This document shows positions 10,135 through 25,160 of a stretch of 50,263 nt of DNA, in pieces (the stretch's first letter is position 1; each line of letters starts with the position of its first letter). The stretch comes from Alkalihalobacillus pseudalcaliphilus. Its GTDB lineage: Bacteria > Bacillota > Bacilli > Bacillales > Bacillaceae_D. A program made the translations under genes and the position numbers. The stretch covers positions 491,079-541,341 of the forward strand of contig LFJO01000001.1 in NCBI GenBank assembly GCA_001038565.1. The letters are read 5' to 3'. The notes below the pieces were generated by a model that saw only the letters and a list, made by a program, of their open reading frames with translations, did no database searches and was not told the DNA's origin.

Positions 10135-12480
10135 ATGATATTCTTGAAGCAGCGAATTTTATCAATGTTAGTAGTGGTCCTTTGCATTCAGTCGCTATCT
10201 AGCTTAGAAGTGGTTTTTGCTAATGAAATAAAGGAAACCGAATTTGACATACATATTCAAACGAATAGAGACAGTACTCAATATCCATTACGCCCTGTTT
10301 TCTCAGAGGACGATGAAGATTTAGACCGTAAGGAAATTGTAATAGTAACGGCGAAAGGTGATATGAATGAGCTCATTCAAGAGATTAAGGACCAAGTTCC
10401 TGAGGCAGTGATTCGAAAAAAGTTCACCACCCTTTATCATGGCTTTACGATGGAATTGCCTAAAAGAGAGCTAGGAAAATTAGAAGAAATCGAAGCCATT
10501 GAACGAGTGGATCGTTTAGCCTATTTTGAAGCGAATATTGAAACAAGCGTGCCTTTTATAGGGGCAGGTCACCTTGATAGAATGGGTTTTCATGGCACTC
10601 ATTTAACGGGAAAAGGTGTCAAAGTTGCCGTTATTGATACGGGGATTGATTATCGTCATCCGGATCTGCAAATTAATTATCGTGGTGGTTATGATGTAGT
10701 TGATGATGATTCTGATCCGATGGAAACTCAGCCGAATCAAGGTGTCCCCACTTTACATGGTACCCATGTATCAGGAATTATTGCGGCTAATGGTTCTTTA
10801 AAAGGGGTTGCTCCTGAAGCGGAATTGTATGTATATCGTGCCCTTGGGCCTGGTGGTCAAGGGACAACAGAGCAAGTGATTGAGGCAATTGAAAGAGCTG
10901 TAGAAGATGGGGTTGATGTCATAAATTTGTCGCTTGGAAATACAGTAAATGGTCCTGACTGGCCAACGAGTATTGCTTTGGATAAAGCGGTGGAAGCTGG
11001 GGTTGTCGCGGTGACTTCGAATGGAAATAGTGGTCCGAAAATGTGGACAGTCGGTTCTCCGGGCACTTCATCCAAGGCGATTTCAGTGGGTGCGTCTGCA
11101 CCACCAATTAAAACACCATATATTACGCTTGCAGGAGAGACGAAAGAGTTAACTTTACTACCGATGGGTGGGGCATTACCTTGGAACATTATGCGAGACT
11201 TGCCGTTAGTAGAAGTAGGATATGGAACGAAAGAGGAGTTTGCTGAAATTGAAGCTGAAGGAAAAATTGCTTTAATAAAACGTGGACTCATTCCTTTTAA
11301 TGAAAAAGTGTTAGCCGCACATGCGTCGGGTGCAGAAGCTGTTATCATTTATAACAATTTATCTGGTAGTTTTGTTGGAGCGATAGAAGGTGGTGTAAAA
11401 ATACCAGCGGTTAGTGTCTCGAAAGAGGATGGGGAATGGCTTTTGCAGCATATGGAAAAGAAGAAAAAGGAAGATTTACACGTAAGAACGGTTTATCGAA
11501 AAGAACAGGATTTCATTGCTCCATTTAGTTCAAGAGGTCCTGTGACTCACTCTTGGGAGGTTAAGCCTGACTTGGTCGCTCCGGGAGTTTCGATTAATAG
11601 TACAATTCCGAGAGGTTATCTTAGTTTAAATGGAACGAGTATGTCATCGCCACATGTTGCTGGAGCGGCTGCTCTTATTTTGCAAGCTCATCCGGATTGG
11701 AATCCAGAGCAAGTGAAGGCTGCTCTTATGAATACATCGAAAAAACTATATACACAAGAAGGTGAACCCTATTTCCCGCACGAACAAGGGGCTGGGCGAA
11801 TTCAAGTTGATAAAGCTGTTGCTGCGAAAACACTTGTCTATCCGGCTGCTTTAACATTTGGGAAGTGGACCAAAGATGATTTACGTGAGAAAAGAACCCT
11901 TCGTTTCACAATAGACAATCAAGATGATGTTGCTCGAACGTATCATGTTATACCCCCTTTTGATGTGCCAGATGGTATCCAATGGAAAGTGCCTTATGCA
12001 ACGACGATTGCACCAGGTGAAAAAAAAGAAATTGAGCTTTCTGTAGACTTAATGCCTAGTGTGCTCGCGGAAGGTTTACATCACGGTGATATTTTCATTG
12101 AAGGTGGGACAGATAAGGTTTCGGTTCCTTTTGTCTTTTTTATCGAAGAACCTGATTATCCCCGCCTGATGTCGTTTCACTTTGGACACGGTGATAAGGT
12201 GGATAGCTATCGCTATGAGCTTTATTTACCTGGAGGAGCGGAAGAAGTAGGGATTGCTGTATATGACCCAGATACGTTTCAATTTTTAACCTATTTAGAT
12301 GTTCAATATGATTTAGGGAGAGGTATGGTCGGTGGAGAAATCCATGATATTGACCTTGAGGATGGCATCTATAAGGCACTTGTTTATGCCAAACAAGAAG
12401 GAAGGGAAGATGCGGTCGAAGCCTGGATCTTGATAGGTGCTGAGCTCCCACCTAAAAGCCAAGGTACAGACGAAGAGTAG
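10135..12480 (+). CDS. Secreted subtilisin-like serine protease, Vpr type
   Basis: This 781-residue S8 peptidase is probably exported and active outside the cell. A signal peptide (about 1-30, ending near VVFANE) is followed by an I9 propeptide domain (about 65-130). The catalytic domain has Asp in VAVIDTGIDY, His in HGTHVSGIIA and Ser in GTSMSSPHVAGAA. A PA domain is inserted between His and Ser (about 325-465), the plan of B. subtilis Vpr (806 residues). The last ~200 residues look like beta-rich domains. GGGAGAAGGG precedes the ATG. It is absent from this position in B. subtilis. Confidence 0.93.
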   Translation: MIFLKQRILSMLVVVLCIQSLSSLEVVFANEIKETEFDIHIQTNRDSTQYPLRPVFSEDDEDLDRKEIVIVTAKGDMNELIQEIKDQVPEAVIRKKFTTLYHGFTMELPKRELGKLEEIEAIERVDRLAYFEANIETSVPFIGAGHLDRMGFHGTHLTGKGVKVAVIDTGIDYRHPDLQINYRGGYDVVDDDSDPMETQPNQGVPTLHGTHVSGIIAANGSLKGVAPEAELYVYRALGPGGQGTTEQVIEAIERAVEDGVDVINLSLGNTVNGPDWPTSIALDKAVEAGVVAVTSNGNSGPKMWTVGSPGTSSKAISVGASAPPIKTPYITLAGETKELTLLPMGGALPWNIMRDLPLVEVGYGTKEEFAEIEAEGKIALIKRGLIPFNEKVLAAHASGAEAVIIYNNLSGSFVGAIEGGVKIPAVSVSKEDGEWLLQHMEKKKKEDLHVRTVYRKEQDFIAPFSSRGPVTHSWEVKPDLVAPGVSINSTIPRGYLSLNGTSMSSPHVAGAAALILQAHPDWNPEQVKAALMNTSKKLYTQEGEPYFPHEQGAGRIQVDKAVAAKTLVYPAALTFGKWTKDDLREKRTLRFTIDNQDDVARTYHVIPPFDVPDGIQWKVPYATTIAPGEKKEIELSVDLMPSVLAEGLHHGDIFIEGGTDKVSVPFVFFIEEPDYPRLMSFHFGHGDKVDSYRYELYLPGGAEEVGIAVYDPDTFQFLTYLDVQYDLGRGMVGGEIHDIDLEDGIYKALVYAKQEGREDAVEAWILIGAELPPKSQGTDEE

Positions 12481-12550
12481 CGCGTGCATGTAATGTGAGT
12501 CAGTGGGAATTATGGAAGTGAAGCTGATTAGGGGGGAAGTTGTGTTTAAT

Positions 12551-12953
12551 GTGAAGATACGGGCAGAAGGGTGGAGAGTATCTGCACAAATAGGGGCTGA
12601 ATGTGAAGATACGTTGTTAAAAACGATCAGTATCTGCACAAAAAGAGGATTAATGTGAAGATACGAGAGCAAAAGGGAGTGGTATCTGCACAAAAAGAGA
12701 GTTAATGTGAAGATACGAGAGCAAAAGCGAGTGCTATCTGCACAAAAAGAGGATTAATGTGAAGATACGAGATCAAAAACGATCAGTATCTACACAAAGA
12801 GAGAGTTAATGTGAAGATACGAGAGCAAAAGCGAGTGCTATCTGCACAAAAAGAGAGTTAATGTGAAGATACGAGAGCAAAAGCGAGTGCTATCTGCACA
12901 AAAAGAGAGTTAATGTGAAGATACAAGAGCAAAAGGGAGTGGTATCTGCACAA
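12551..12953 (+). repeat. Tandem array A, 8 units of 52 bp (AGATAC family)
   Basis: GTGAAGATAC recurs at 12551, 12603, 12655 and 12707 and on to the end, every 52 bp. Each unit is left arm GTGAAGATAC, a variable segment of about 17 nt (for example GAGAGCAAAAGCGAGTGC), right arm (G)TATCTGCAC, and the linker AAAAAGAGAGTTAAT. The arms are inverted repeats with one A-G mismatch. The period is not divisible by three. The same family forms the arrays at 21.2 and 34.3 kb, with a different variable segment. Confidence 0.95.
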
Positions 12954-12964
12954 TTACTCAGCCT

Positions 12965-13130
12965 ATCAAACATAACAGGAGGTCGTCGTCTCGCCTCGTC
13001 AACCCGTCCCTGCTGCCAACCCGCCCCGTCTTCTCACCTCCCACCATCCACCGCCTCTTCCTCGACAACTCAACAACCGCCTCACCGCCTTCTCCCCAAC
13101 AACTCAACTCCCACCTTCACTCCACACTAA
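12965..13130 (-). repeat. C-rich degenerate repeat tract, read as G-rich on the minus strand
   Basis: The plus strand becomes strongly C-rich right after array A (CTCACCTCCCACC and CAACTCAACAACCGCCTC types). Read on the minus strand it shows GTTGTTG and GAGGAAGAGGCGG words like those in the G-rich loci at 28.4-28.7 kb. I read it as a decayed array in the opposite orientation. The open frame at 12915-13130 looks spurious. Confidence 0.5.
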
Positions 13131-13378
13131 TATCCCCAAATCCTACAATTGCGAGCCTTGTCAAAGTTTGTTCACATTATTAGCACAAAATAAACAATTG
13201 AGCAGGGGAGAAACTTATTTTGGCTCGTTCGCATAAGGATGGGAAAGATAGACTATATTAATAGAAAAGACTGGAACGAATAAGTAGGATAAAATTGATC
13301 CAGTCATTTATTTTTTTGTCGGAAATGTGAACTTTCGACCCTGCTTGAAATTCTCCAATTTTTTCATGGGAAAACCAA

Positions 13379-13407
13379 TTGACACTTGGTTTTCCCTATT
13401 GTACGAT
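13379..13407 (+). promoter_or_regulatory. Sigma-A promoter of the atp operon
   Basis: TTGACA (13379-13384) and TACGAT (13402-13407) are separated by exactly 17 bases. The position, about 90 bases upstream of atpZ, fits the operon promoter. Confidence 0.8.
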
Positions 13408-13497
13408 TACAAAGGATATAATGTGATGATAAGGGTTACATATCTAGACAAAGTAAGACCTTGGACAAGCCTGATAAGAGTTAGAAGGGAGACGCAA

Positions 13498-13716
13498 ATG
13501 TCGAATCCTGAAAAGAGTCCTTTTAGAGCAATGGCACTTGTATCAATCATTTCGACATACATTGTGGTTTGCACGCTAGCTGGTGTTTTTATAGGAATGT
13601 GGTTAGATGACCGATTCGACTCACAGCCGCTCTTTTTAATTATCTCATTATTTACATGGCTAGGTGTTGCGTTTTATGCAGTGTTTAAAACCATTCAACC
13701 TTATTTAGGAGATTAG
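13498..13716 (+). CDS. atpZ: AtpZ/AtpI-type protein, first gene of the atp operon
   Basis: This 72-residue protein has two membrane helices (about 14-36 and 44-66) joined by WLDDRFDSQP, matching the ATPase_gene1 family. In Bacillus pseudofirmus OF4, AtpZ with AtpI has been linked to Mg2+ uptake supporting the synthase. I start at the ATG at 13498 after GAAGGGAG. The open frame runs upstream to 13327, but that would put the start before the operon promoter. The stop codon nearly touches the start of atpI, so the two are translationally coupled. Confidence 0.88.
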   Translation: MSNPEKSPFRAMALVSIISTYIVVCTLAGVFIGMWLDDRFDSQPLFLIISLFTWLGVAFYAVFKTIQPYLGD

Positions 13717-13718
13717 TG

Positions 13719-14841
<1,123 letters not shown>

Positions 14842-14879
14842 TTATTTGGTACAACGCTCATAAAGAGCAAAAATTATAA

Positions 14880-15128
<249 letters not shown>

Positions 15129-15164
15129 TCTTGTCGTTTATGCGACGCAATTATTGCACTTGTT

Positions 15165-15199
15165 AATGGCGCCAGCATCCATAATGGGGCTGCGCCATT
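15165..15199 (+). promoter_or_regulatory. Intercistronic hairpin between atpE and atpF
   Basis: AATGGCGC and GCGCCATT form a perfect 8-bp stem around about 19 nt, with no T run, in a 181-base spacer that is unusually long for this operon. It may protect the upstream atpE message and help produce excess subunit c. Confidence 0.6.
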
Positions 15200-15309
15200 G
15201 CTTGTGTAAGCTTTAACAGTTATTTATGTATTTTATAACCGCTTTTAGTAGTATTGAAACATAGAAGATTTTGAAGAAATTCTCACATCCATGAAAGGAG
15301 TGAAGGACA

Positions 15310-15816
15310 ATGACAGTAGAACTATTTGGTTTTGTCGTGCCGGTAGGCTCTATTCTTTTTCAATTAGTAGCTTTCCTAACATTACTTGCTTTATTAAGTA
15401 AATTCGCTTTAAAGCCACTTCTTGGCATTATGGAAAAGCGTGAGCAAATGGTTAATGACCAAATTGAAGGCGCTGAAGCAAGAAGTAAAGAGGCAGAGCA
15501 ATATATTAAAGATCAAGTGAAAGCATTAGAAGATGCTCGAACGGAAGCACATGAAATTGTTCAAAATGCGAAAAAGCTTAGCGAGCAACAAGGTCAAGAG
15601 ATCTTAGAGCAAGCTCGAGTTAATGCCGAGCGCATTAAGGACGCAGCTTTAGCAGAAATTCAACGTGAAAAAGAACACGCTGTTTCTGAGCTTCGTGAGC
15701 AAGTAGCAAGTCTTTCTGTTCTAATTGCAACGAAAGTGATTGAAAAAGAACTTAATGCAGAAGAACAAGACAAGCTTGTACAAGAGTACATTAAAGAGGT
15801 AGGCGGTAAGCTATGA
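15310..15816 (+). CDS. atpF: F0F1 ATP synthase subunit b
   Basis: The 168-residue peripheral-stalk subunit has one N-terminal membrane helix (about 10-28) followed by a long charged coiled coil (about 35-150) rich in Glu, Lys, Gln and Ala, as the family requires to reach F1. GAAAGGAGTG precedes the ATG. Its last codons overlap the start of atpH by four bases, which indicates coupled translation of the two stalk subunits. Confidence 0.96.
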   Translation: MTVELFGFVVPVGSILFQLVAFLTLLALLSKFALKPLLGIMEKREQMVNDQIEGAEARSKEAEQYIKDQVKALEDARTEAHEIVQNAKKLSEQQGQEILEQARVNAERIKDAALAEIQREKEHAVSELREQVASLSVLIATKVIEKELNAEEQDKLVQEYIKEVGGKL

Positions 15817-16361
15817 GTAATGTAGCTGTAGCGAATCGTTATGCAAGTGCCCTTTTTCAAGCAGCAAGAGGAAAAGGAACTTTGAACCAAGCTGTTGAAG
15901 AGCTAAAAGCAATGAAGGAAGTTTTGAAAACAACACCTGCATTTGCTAAATACTTAGCAAACCCTAAGTTTACTAAGGAGCAAAAACAACAGTTTATTCA
16001 ATCAAGCTTTCAAGGGACTTTAAGTCTAGAAGTTGTGAATACGCTTCGTTTACTTGTAGACCGTAAGCGTACGGACATTCTCGTTCCAATGATTGATAAA
16101 TTTGTTGCTTTATCATATGAAGCACAAAATATTGCTGAGGCAACGGTTTACTCAGCGAAAGCTTTAACAGAAGAAGAAAAATCACAAATAGCCCAAGTTT
16201 TTGCGATTAAAGTAGGCAAAGCTCAGCTATTAATTCATAACGTAGTAAATGCTGACCTTTTAGGTGGCTTGAAAATTCGTATTGGTGACCGTATTTTTGA
16301 CGGAAGCGTAAAAGCACAGCTTAATCGCTTAGAGCGTCAATTGGTAACGGGAACACGCTAG
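15813..16361 (+). CDS. atpH: F0F1 ATP synthase subunit delta
   Basis: The 182-residue OSCP/delta subunit links the b dimer to the top of F1. It opens with VANRYASALFQAA, the usual delta signature, followed by a six-helix N-terminal domain (to about 105). The C-terminal signature is DLLGGLKIRIGDRIFDGSVK (about 149-168). It overlaps atpF by four bases, and atpA follows after a short spacer. Confidence 0.96.
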   Translation: MSNVAVANRYASALFQAARGKGTLNQAVEELKAMKEVLKTTPAFAKYLANPKFTKEQKQQFIQSSFQGTLSLEVVNTLRLLVDRKRTDILVPMIDKFVALSYEAQNIAEATVYSAKALTEEEKSQIAQVFAIKVGKAQLLIHNVVNADLLGGLKIRIGDRIFDGSVKAQLNRLERQLVTGTR

Positions 16362-16364
16362 TAG

Positions 16365-17891
<1,527 letters not shown>

Positions 17892-18092
17892 TTAGGACGT
17901 AGGATCTAAAGTTGTGAGGGTGATCTAAGCAATGGGTTGCTCCTGTGTAAAAAGTCTTTAGACCTCGTTTCTATTACAAAAGTTTTGCGTTCACGTGCAT
18001 GTGCGTTTGAATGTATAGTTTTTCAAGCACGTTAGGAAGTATAAAATTTTAGCAAGGAAGCCTGTCGACGTGGTAAAGATTTTGAGGTGTGA

Positions 18093-19040
<948 letters not shown>

Positions 19041-19061
19041 CAAACAAATTCAATGGAATGA

Positions 19062-20531
<1,470 letters not shown>

Positions 20532-20674
20532 TGCTCATTGGTTTCCGTGTAGTGTGATACATGACCGCTTCGGTGGTCTCTATGGGAGCTAGTGGTGCAA
20601 GTCACAACTAGCTTTCCTTACAAATAAGATGAACTTTTAGTAGAAAAGTTTATCAAAACCCGTATTGCTATTGA

Positions 20675-21088
<414 letters not shown>

Positions 21089-21100
21089 AATTTTAATTAA

Positions 21101-21137
21101 AACAGCTTATCCCATATGTGGATGAGCTGTTTTTTTG
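21101..21137 (+). terminator. Terminator of the atp operon
   Basis: AACAGCTTATCC pairs with GGATGAGCTGTT around CATATGT, followed by seven T. Confidence 0.92.
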
Positions 21138-21229
21138 GTTTATTACGGTAGTTGAGAGAGGGTGGCGAGTGTGATTTCGGTGTGTGGAGAGGCGGGAGGG
21201 GTAATGTGGTAATAGGGTAATGTGGATAA

Positions 21230-21950
21230 ATAAGCAGATATAAAAGCCAAAAGGATGATTATCTGCACAAAGAGGCGGTTAATGTGAAGATACGAAAGCC
21301 AAAAGTGCGATTATCTGCAAAAAGAGGCAGTTAATGTGAAGATAAGAAAGCCAAAAGGACGATTATCTGCAAAAAGAGGCAGTTAATGTGAAGATAAGAA
21401 AGCCAAAAGTGCGATTATCTGCAAAAAGAGGCAGTTAATGTGAAGATAAGAAAGCCAAAAGTGCGATTATCTGCACAAAGAGACAGTTAATGTGAAGATA
21501 CGAAAGCTAAAAGGACGATTATCTGCACAAGGAGGCAGTTAATGTGAAGATACGAAAGCCAAAAGTGCGATTATCTGCACAAAGAGACAGTTAATGTGAA
21601 GATAAGAAAGCTAAAAGGATGATTATCTGCAAAAAGAGGCAGTTAATGTGAAGATACGAAAGCCAAAAGTGCGATTATCTGCACAAAGAGGCGGTTAATG
21701 TGAAGATAAGAAAGCTAAAAGGATGATTATCTGCACAAAGAGGCAGTTAATGTGAAGATACAAAAGCCAAAAGGACGATTATCTGCACAAAGAGACAGTT
21801 AATGTGAAGATAAGAAAGTCAAAAGTGCGATTATCTACACAAAGAGGCAGTTAATGTGAAGATACGAAAGCCAAAAGGACGATTATCTGCACAAAGAGGC
21901 GGTTAATGTGAAGATAAGAAAGCCAAAAGAGTGATTATCTCAACAAAGCA
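21230..21950 (+). repeat. Tandem array B, about 14 units of 52 bp (AGATAC family)
   Basis: GTTAATGTGAAGATA recurs 13 times at 52-bp steps, after one degenerate leading unit near 21232. The variable segment is of the AGAAAGCCAAAAGTGCGA type and differs from arrays A and C. The right arm is TTATCTGCAC or TTATCTGCAA, and the linker is AAAGAGGCAGTTAAT. Left arms alternate between GATAA and GATAC, so pairing with TTATC is not strictly kept. No ORF fits a 52-bp period. Confidence 0.95.
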
Positions 21951-22289
21951 GCTCCTCAAATTCATTCCAAAATGAAACTTTTCCCCATTTCATTTCGTTA
22001 ATATAGTAGCCCAATTTAATTTTGATGATTAAATGTAACGTTTTCTGGGTACATAGTTAAAAGTGATGCAGTCACTATATGTATATGAGCCTTATCGTTC
22101 TTGATATTGTCACATTTAACAAAAAAATAGGTCTGTACAACTATATAATTCCATATTTGTTCTATAGATTTTTTGGAACAGATACGTTATTATGAGAGTT
22201 GGATTGTTTAAATGAAAACAATCCTGACAAGCCAATCGGCTGATTTTTGTCGAATTTTGATTGATTTAGTAGAAAAGGGAGTTAATACC

Positions 22290-22523
22290 ATGTTTGATGA
22301 TTTTGGGCAACAGGCACTTATCCATATTTTTGTGAATGTGTTGTTTTTAGGTATCACATGGTGGGCGTTGCAAGCCGTGCGTTTCGATGTATTTTTGCGA
22401 GACCCAAAAGGGACGAGAGCGAAAGTATTACAAGTTCTTCTTACATTTGCACTTGCCCATTTGTTAACTGAATTTTTCCTAAGCTATTATCAATCATCAC
22501 AAATGCTAAGATATTTATTTTAA
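22290..22523 (+). CDS. ywzB: DUF1146 family membrane protein (YwzB-like)
   Basis: This 77-residue protein of unknown function has two membrane helices (about 9-30 and 47-68). The segment ITWWALQAVRFDVFLRDPKG between them is characteristic of DUF1146 proteins found after the atp operon in bacilli. The ATG at 22290 has AAGGGAG eight bases upstream; the open frame extends to 22212, but without a better start. It precedes ywmB and murA, as in B. subtilis. Confidence 0.85.
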   Translation: MFDDFGQQALIHIFVNVLFLGITWWALQAVRFDVFLRDPKGTRAKVLQVLLTFALAHLLTEFFLSYYQSSQMLRYLF

Positions 22524-22652
22524 GAAAAATGGTTTAATCTGTAAGTTTTAGACCTGATGAAGATGTCGAAAAGTGACTACAACTTCCATGTATGCTCACT
22601 CCCTACTTGGTAAAAATGTTAGTAAGAGTTATTAAGGAGAGGGGAAGCAAAA

Positions 22653-23417
22653 ATGGAAATGGGGAAAATTTGGTTTGTTGTGGTACTTCTTTTAGGGCTC
22701 GTAGCTGTACAATTTGCGAATTCTTTAGGGGGTCATTCCAATGTTCAAGCTGCTAATGATTTACTGGAATTAGCCGAAGAGAAAAATTGGGACATTGATG
22801 AGTGGCAGTTTTTAATTAGAGATGAACAGGGCATTATTTTGGACCGAGGAGCTTTTGAACAACATGTACATATCGTGAGCAAAGAGTTAGATGGATGGGA
22901 ACTAACAGCTTTTGATACATCCGAGCAAGAATGGAAAGCTGTGTTAACTCATCAAGTTCCTGATACGGACATGCAAGAAACGATTTCGTTATTTGCTTAT
23001 CCGCAGCAAGGACAAAACCAACTTTCGCACACATATACACTTCAAGGATCCTACGCACATACTCTTTCATCTAAGCAACTAGAACCGCTTTTAGACAAAC
23101 GAATTGATTTTTTCTCATTAAATGAAGCAACTGTTTATACACAAATTAAATCAAGTCAGAACTCAATTTCTTTTGAAAATGGAAAGCCGTTACCTGATGT
23201 AGCCAATGACTTACTCCAAACTTTACATGCTGAAACGGTAGAAGCCTTGCAAGAAGAGTCTTTTGTCTCCTTTTCAGGCTATTTAAAGGACTGGGACCAA
23301 GCCATTACTACGAACAATCAGGACATGAATTTACAGCTAGCCATTAGACAAGAAGAAGGATTGGGCTCTAGGACGACAGTGACAATAGGAACGCCTATTA
23401 TTACGACTGAATATTGA
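22653..23417 (+). CDS. ywmB: YwmB-family exported protein
   Basis: The 254-residue protein has an N-terminal signal or anchor helix (about 6-24, WFVVVLLLGLVAVQFANSL) and a soluble alpha/beta remainder typical of YwmB, whose fold resembles a TATA-box-binding-protein fold although no DNA role is implied. GGAGAGGGG precedes the ATG. It lies between the DUF1146 gene and murA, as in B. subtilis, and is only 44 bases from murA, so they are probably co-transcribed. Function unknown. Confidence 0.82.
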   Translation: MEMGKIWFVVVLLLGLVAVQFANSLGGHSNVQAANDLLELAEEKNWDIDEWQFLIRDEQGIILDRGAFEQHVHIVSKELDGWELTAFDTSEQEWKAVLTHQVPDTDMQETISLFAYPQQGQNQLSHTYTLQGSYAHTLSSKQLEPLLDKRIDFFSLNEATVYTQIKSSQNSISFENGKPLPDVANDLLQTLHAETVEALQEESFVSFSGYLKDWDQAITTNNQDMNLQLAIRQEEGLGSRTTVTIGTPIITTEY

Positions 23418-23461
23418 TAATATAGAAGAGACCATAATTTCTAGACGCGGAGGGGAATACG

Positions 23462-24778
23462 TTGGAAAAAATTATTGTCCACGGTGGCAACAAGTTAAAT
23501 GGCACAGTAAAAGTTTCTGGTGCTAAAAACGCAGTGCTACCTGTGATTGCTGCATCGATTTTAGCTGGCCGCGGCACGAGCCATATTTATGATGTGCCTT
23601 CATTGGCTGATGTATACACTATGCAAGAAGTTTTACGTAATTTGAATATTGATGTTGATTACAAAGATGGCACTTTTAAAGTGAATGCAGAAAAAGCGTT
23701 AAAAACGGAGGCACCGTTTGAATACGTTCGTAAAATGCGTGCATCATTCTTGGTAATGGGTCCACTTTTAGCGCGTGTTGGTAAAGCACGTATCGCATTA
23801 CCTGGTGGATGTGCGATCGGCTCAAGACCGATTGATCAGCATTTAAAAGGCTTTGAGGCAATGGGAGCAGTAGTAGAGATTGGGAATGGCTTTATTGAAG
23901 CTCGTATTGATGGACGTCTTCAAGGGACAAAAATCTATTTAGATTTCCCAAGTGTTGGAGCAACGGAAAACATTATGATGGCGGCAGCATTAGCTGAAGG
24001 TACAACGATTTTAGAAAATGCAGCAGAAGAGCCTGAAATTGTTTGTTTGGCTAACTATTTAAATTCCATGGGAGCCAAAGTACGTGGAGCTGGTACAGGT
24101 GTAATCCGCATTGAAGGTGTAGACGCTTTAGATGGTGCGGAGCATACGGTTATTCCAGATCGTATTGAAGCAGGAACATTTATGGTGGCTGCAGCGATTA
24201 CAGAAGGAAATGTATTAGTGGAGGGTGCGGTAAGTGAGCACTTACGTCCACTTATTGCTAAAATGCAGGAAATGGGTGTAGAAATCATTGAAGAGCCGAC
24301 AGGCCTACGTGTTATTGGACCTAAGAAGCTGAAATCTGTTGATTTAAAAACAATGCCACACCCAGGATTCCCAACAGACATGCAAGCACAAATGATGGCT
24401 TTATTACTAAGAGCAGAAGGTACGGGCGTTATTACGGAAACCGTATTTGAAAACCGTTTTATGCATGTAGAAGAATTCCGTCGTATGAATGGTAATATTA
24501 AAATTGAAGGCCGTGCTGCGATTATCTCCGGTCCGAACTCTTTACAAGGTGCAGAAGTGGCCGCGACAGATTTACGTGCAGGTGCTGCCTTAGTCATTGC
24601 AGGACTTGTAGCGGACGGTGTTACGCGTGTAACCGAGTTAAAACATATCGATCGTGGTTATGTTGATTTAACAGGTAAACTTCAAGGTATCGGTGCTAAA
24701 GTTGAGCGTTATAACGATGAAGCTATGACTACAGAGGACGTTACTCAAACGGCTGAAGCGAAAACAAATTTAGTGTAA
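23462..24778 (+). CDS. murA: UDP-N-acetylglucosamine 1-carboxyvinyltransferase
   Basis: MurA transfers enolpyruvate from PEP to UDP-GlcNAc, the committed step of peptidoglycan synthesis, and is the fosfomycin target. The 438-residue chain starts at TTG (23462) behind GGAGGGG. It shows the substrate segment [11 protein letters not shown], the catalytic Cys in [13 protein letters not shown] (about 115-119), the Asp/Arg regions [11 protein letters not shown] and [13 protein letters not shown], and the final GYVDLTGKL. The position after ywmB and before spoIID marks it as the murAA copy. Confidence 0.97.
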   Translation: MEKIIVHGGNKLNGTVKVSGAKNAVLPVIAASILAGRGTSHIYDVPSLADVYTMQEVLRNLNIDVDYKDGTFKVNAEKALKTEAPFEYVRKMRASFLVMGPLLARVGKARIALPGGCAIGSRPIDQHLKGFEAMGAVVEIGNGFIEARIDGRLQGTKIYLDFPSVGATENIMMAAALAEGTTILENAAEEPEIVCLANYLNSMGAKVRGAGTGVIRIEGVDALDGAEHTVIPDRIEAGTFMVAAAITEGNVLVEGAVSEHLRPLIAKMQEMGVEIIEEPTGLRVIGPKKLKSVDLKTMPHPGFPTDMQAQMMALLLRAEGTGVITETVFENRFMHVEEFRRMNGNIKIEGRAAIISGPNSLQGAEVAATDLRAGAALVIAGLVADGVTRVTELKHIDRGYVDLTGKLQGIGAKVERYNDEAMTTEDVTQTAEAKTNLV

Positions 24779-24835
24779 ATCATGTCGTAAGCTCATTACA
24801 TGGAGAGAGCTTTTGTCTCCAGATGATTATTCAAA

Positions 24836-24887
24836 TAAAACCATCTCTTAGATTTCATGAATCATGAAGCGAAGTGATGGTTTTTTG
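24836..24887 (+). terminator. Terminator after murA
   Basis: AAAACCATC pairs with GATGGTTTT around an inner TTCAT/ATGAA hairpin, followed by T residues. Confidence 0.8.
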
Positions 24888-24890
24888 CTA

Positions 24891-24912
24891 TTTAATGAAA
24901 CGTTTAATTAAA
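24891..24912. promoter_or_regulatory. Near-perfect 22-bp palindrome, possible operator
   Basis: TTTAATGAAACG followed by TTTAATTAAA is symmetric except at one position. The core equals the perfect palindrome at 45423-45442. A dimeric repressor site is a reasonable reading. It stands just before TTGACT, a potential -35 element. Confidence 0.4.
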
Positions 24913-25097
24913 ATTGACTCTTTCATTTAAGCGAATCCTATTAATTTGATTATTTCCGGTTTTACATGTGCTGTTCCTGGTTAAGCTGTTAGAGTGCTAA
25001 ATGAGGTCAAGCATCGACTTATTTTGTGACCAGGTGCCAAGAAAAACGTTATTTTTCCATACATATAGAATCGTCTGGCAAATCTACTAAATCATGT

Positions 25098-25125
25098 TCT
25101 ATCTTTTCCTCGTACTACATATAGT
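25098..25125 (+). promoter_or_regulatory. Candidate sigma-E promoter of spoIID
   Basis: TCTATCT and CATATAGT are 13 bases apart, resembling the sigma-E ATA-type -35 and CATA-type -10, with a start site about 30 bases before spoIID. spoIID is a known sigma-E gene; the match is only partial. Confidence 0.35.
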
Positions 25126-25160
25126 TTTTGTAGAGAGATAACAAATAAAGGAGCTAATGA

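Noticed and set aside
12915-13130. 71-residue plus-strand ORF
   Set aside because: It begins inside a repeat unit and is low-complexity Pro/Ser/Thr caused by the C-rich tract.
13327-13497. Longer N terminus for AtpZ
   Set aside because: It would start upstream of the operon's TTGACA/TACGAT promoter; the internal ATG with its own ribosome site gives the normal length.
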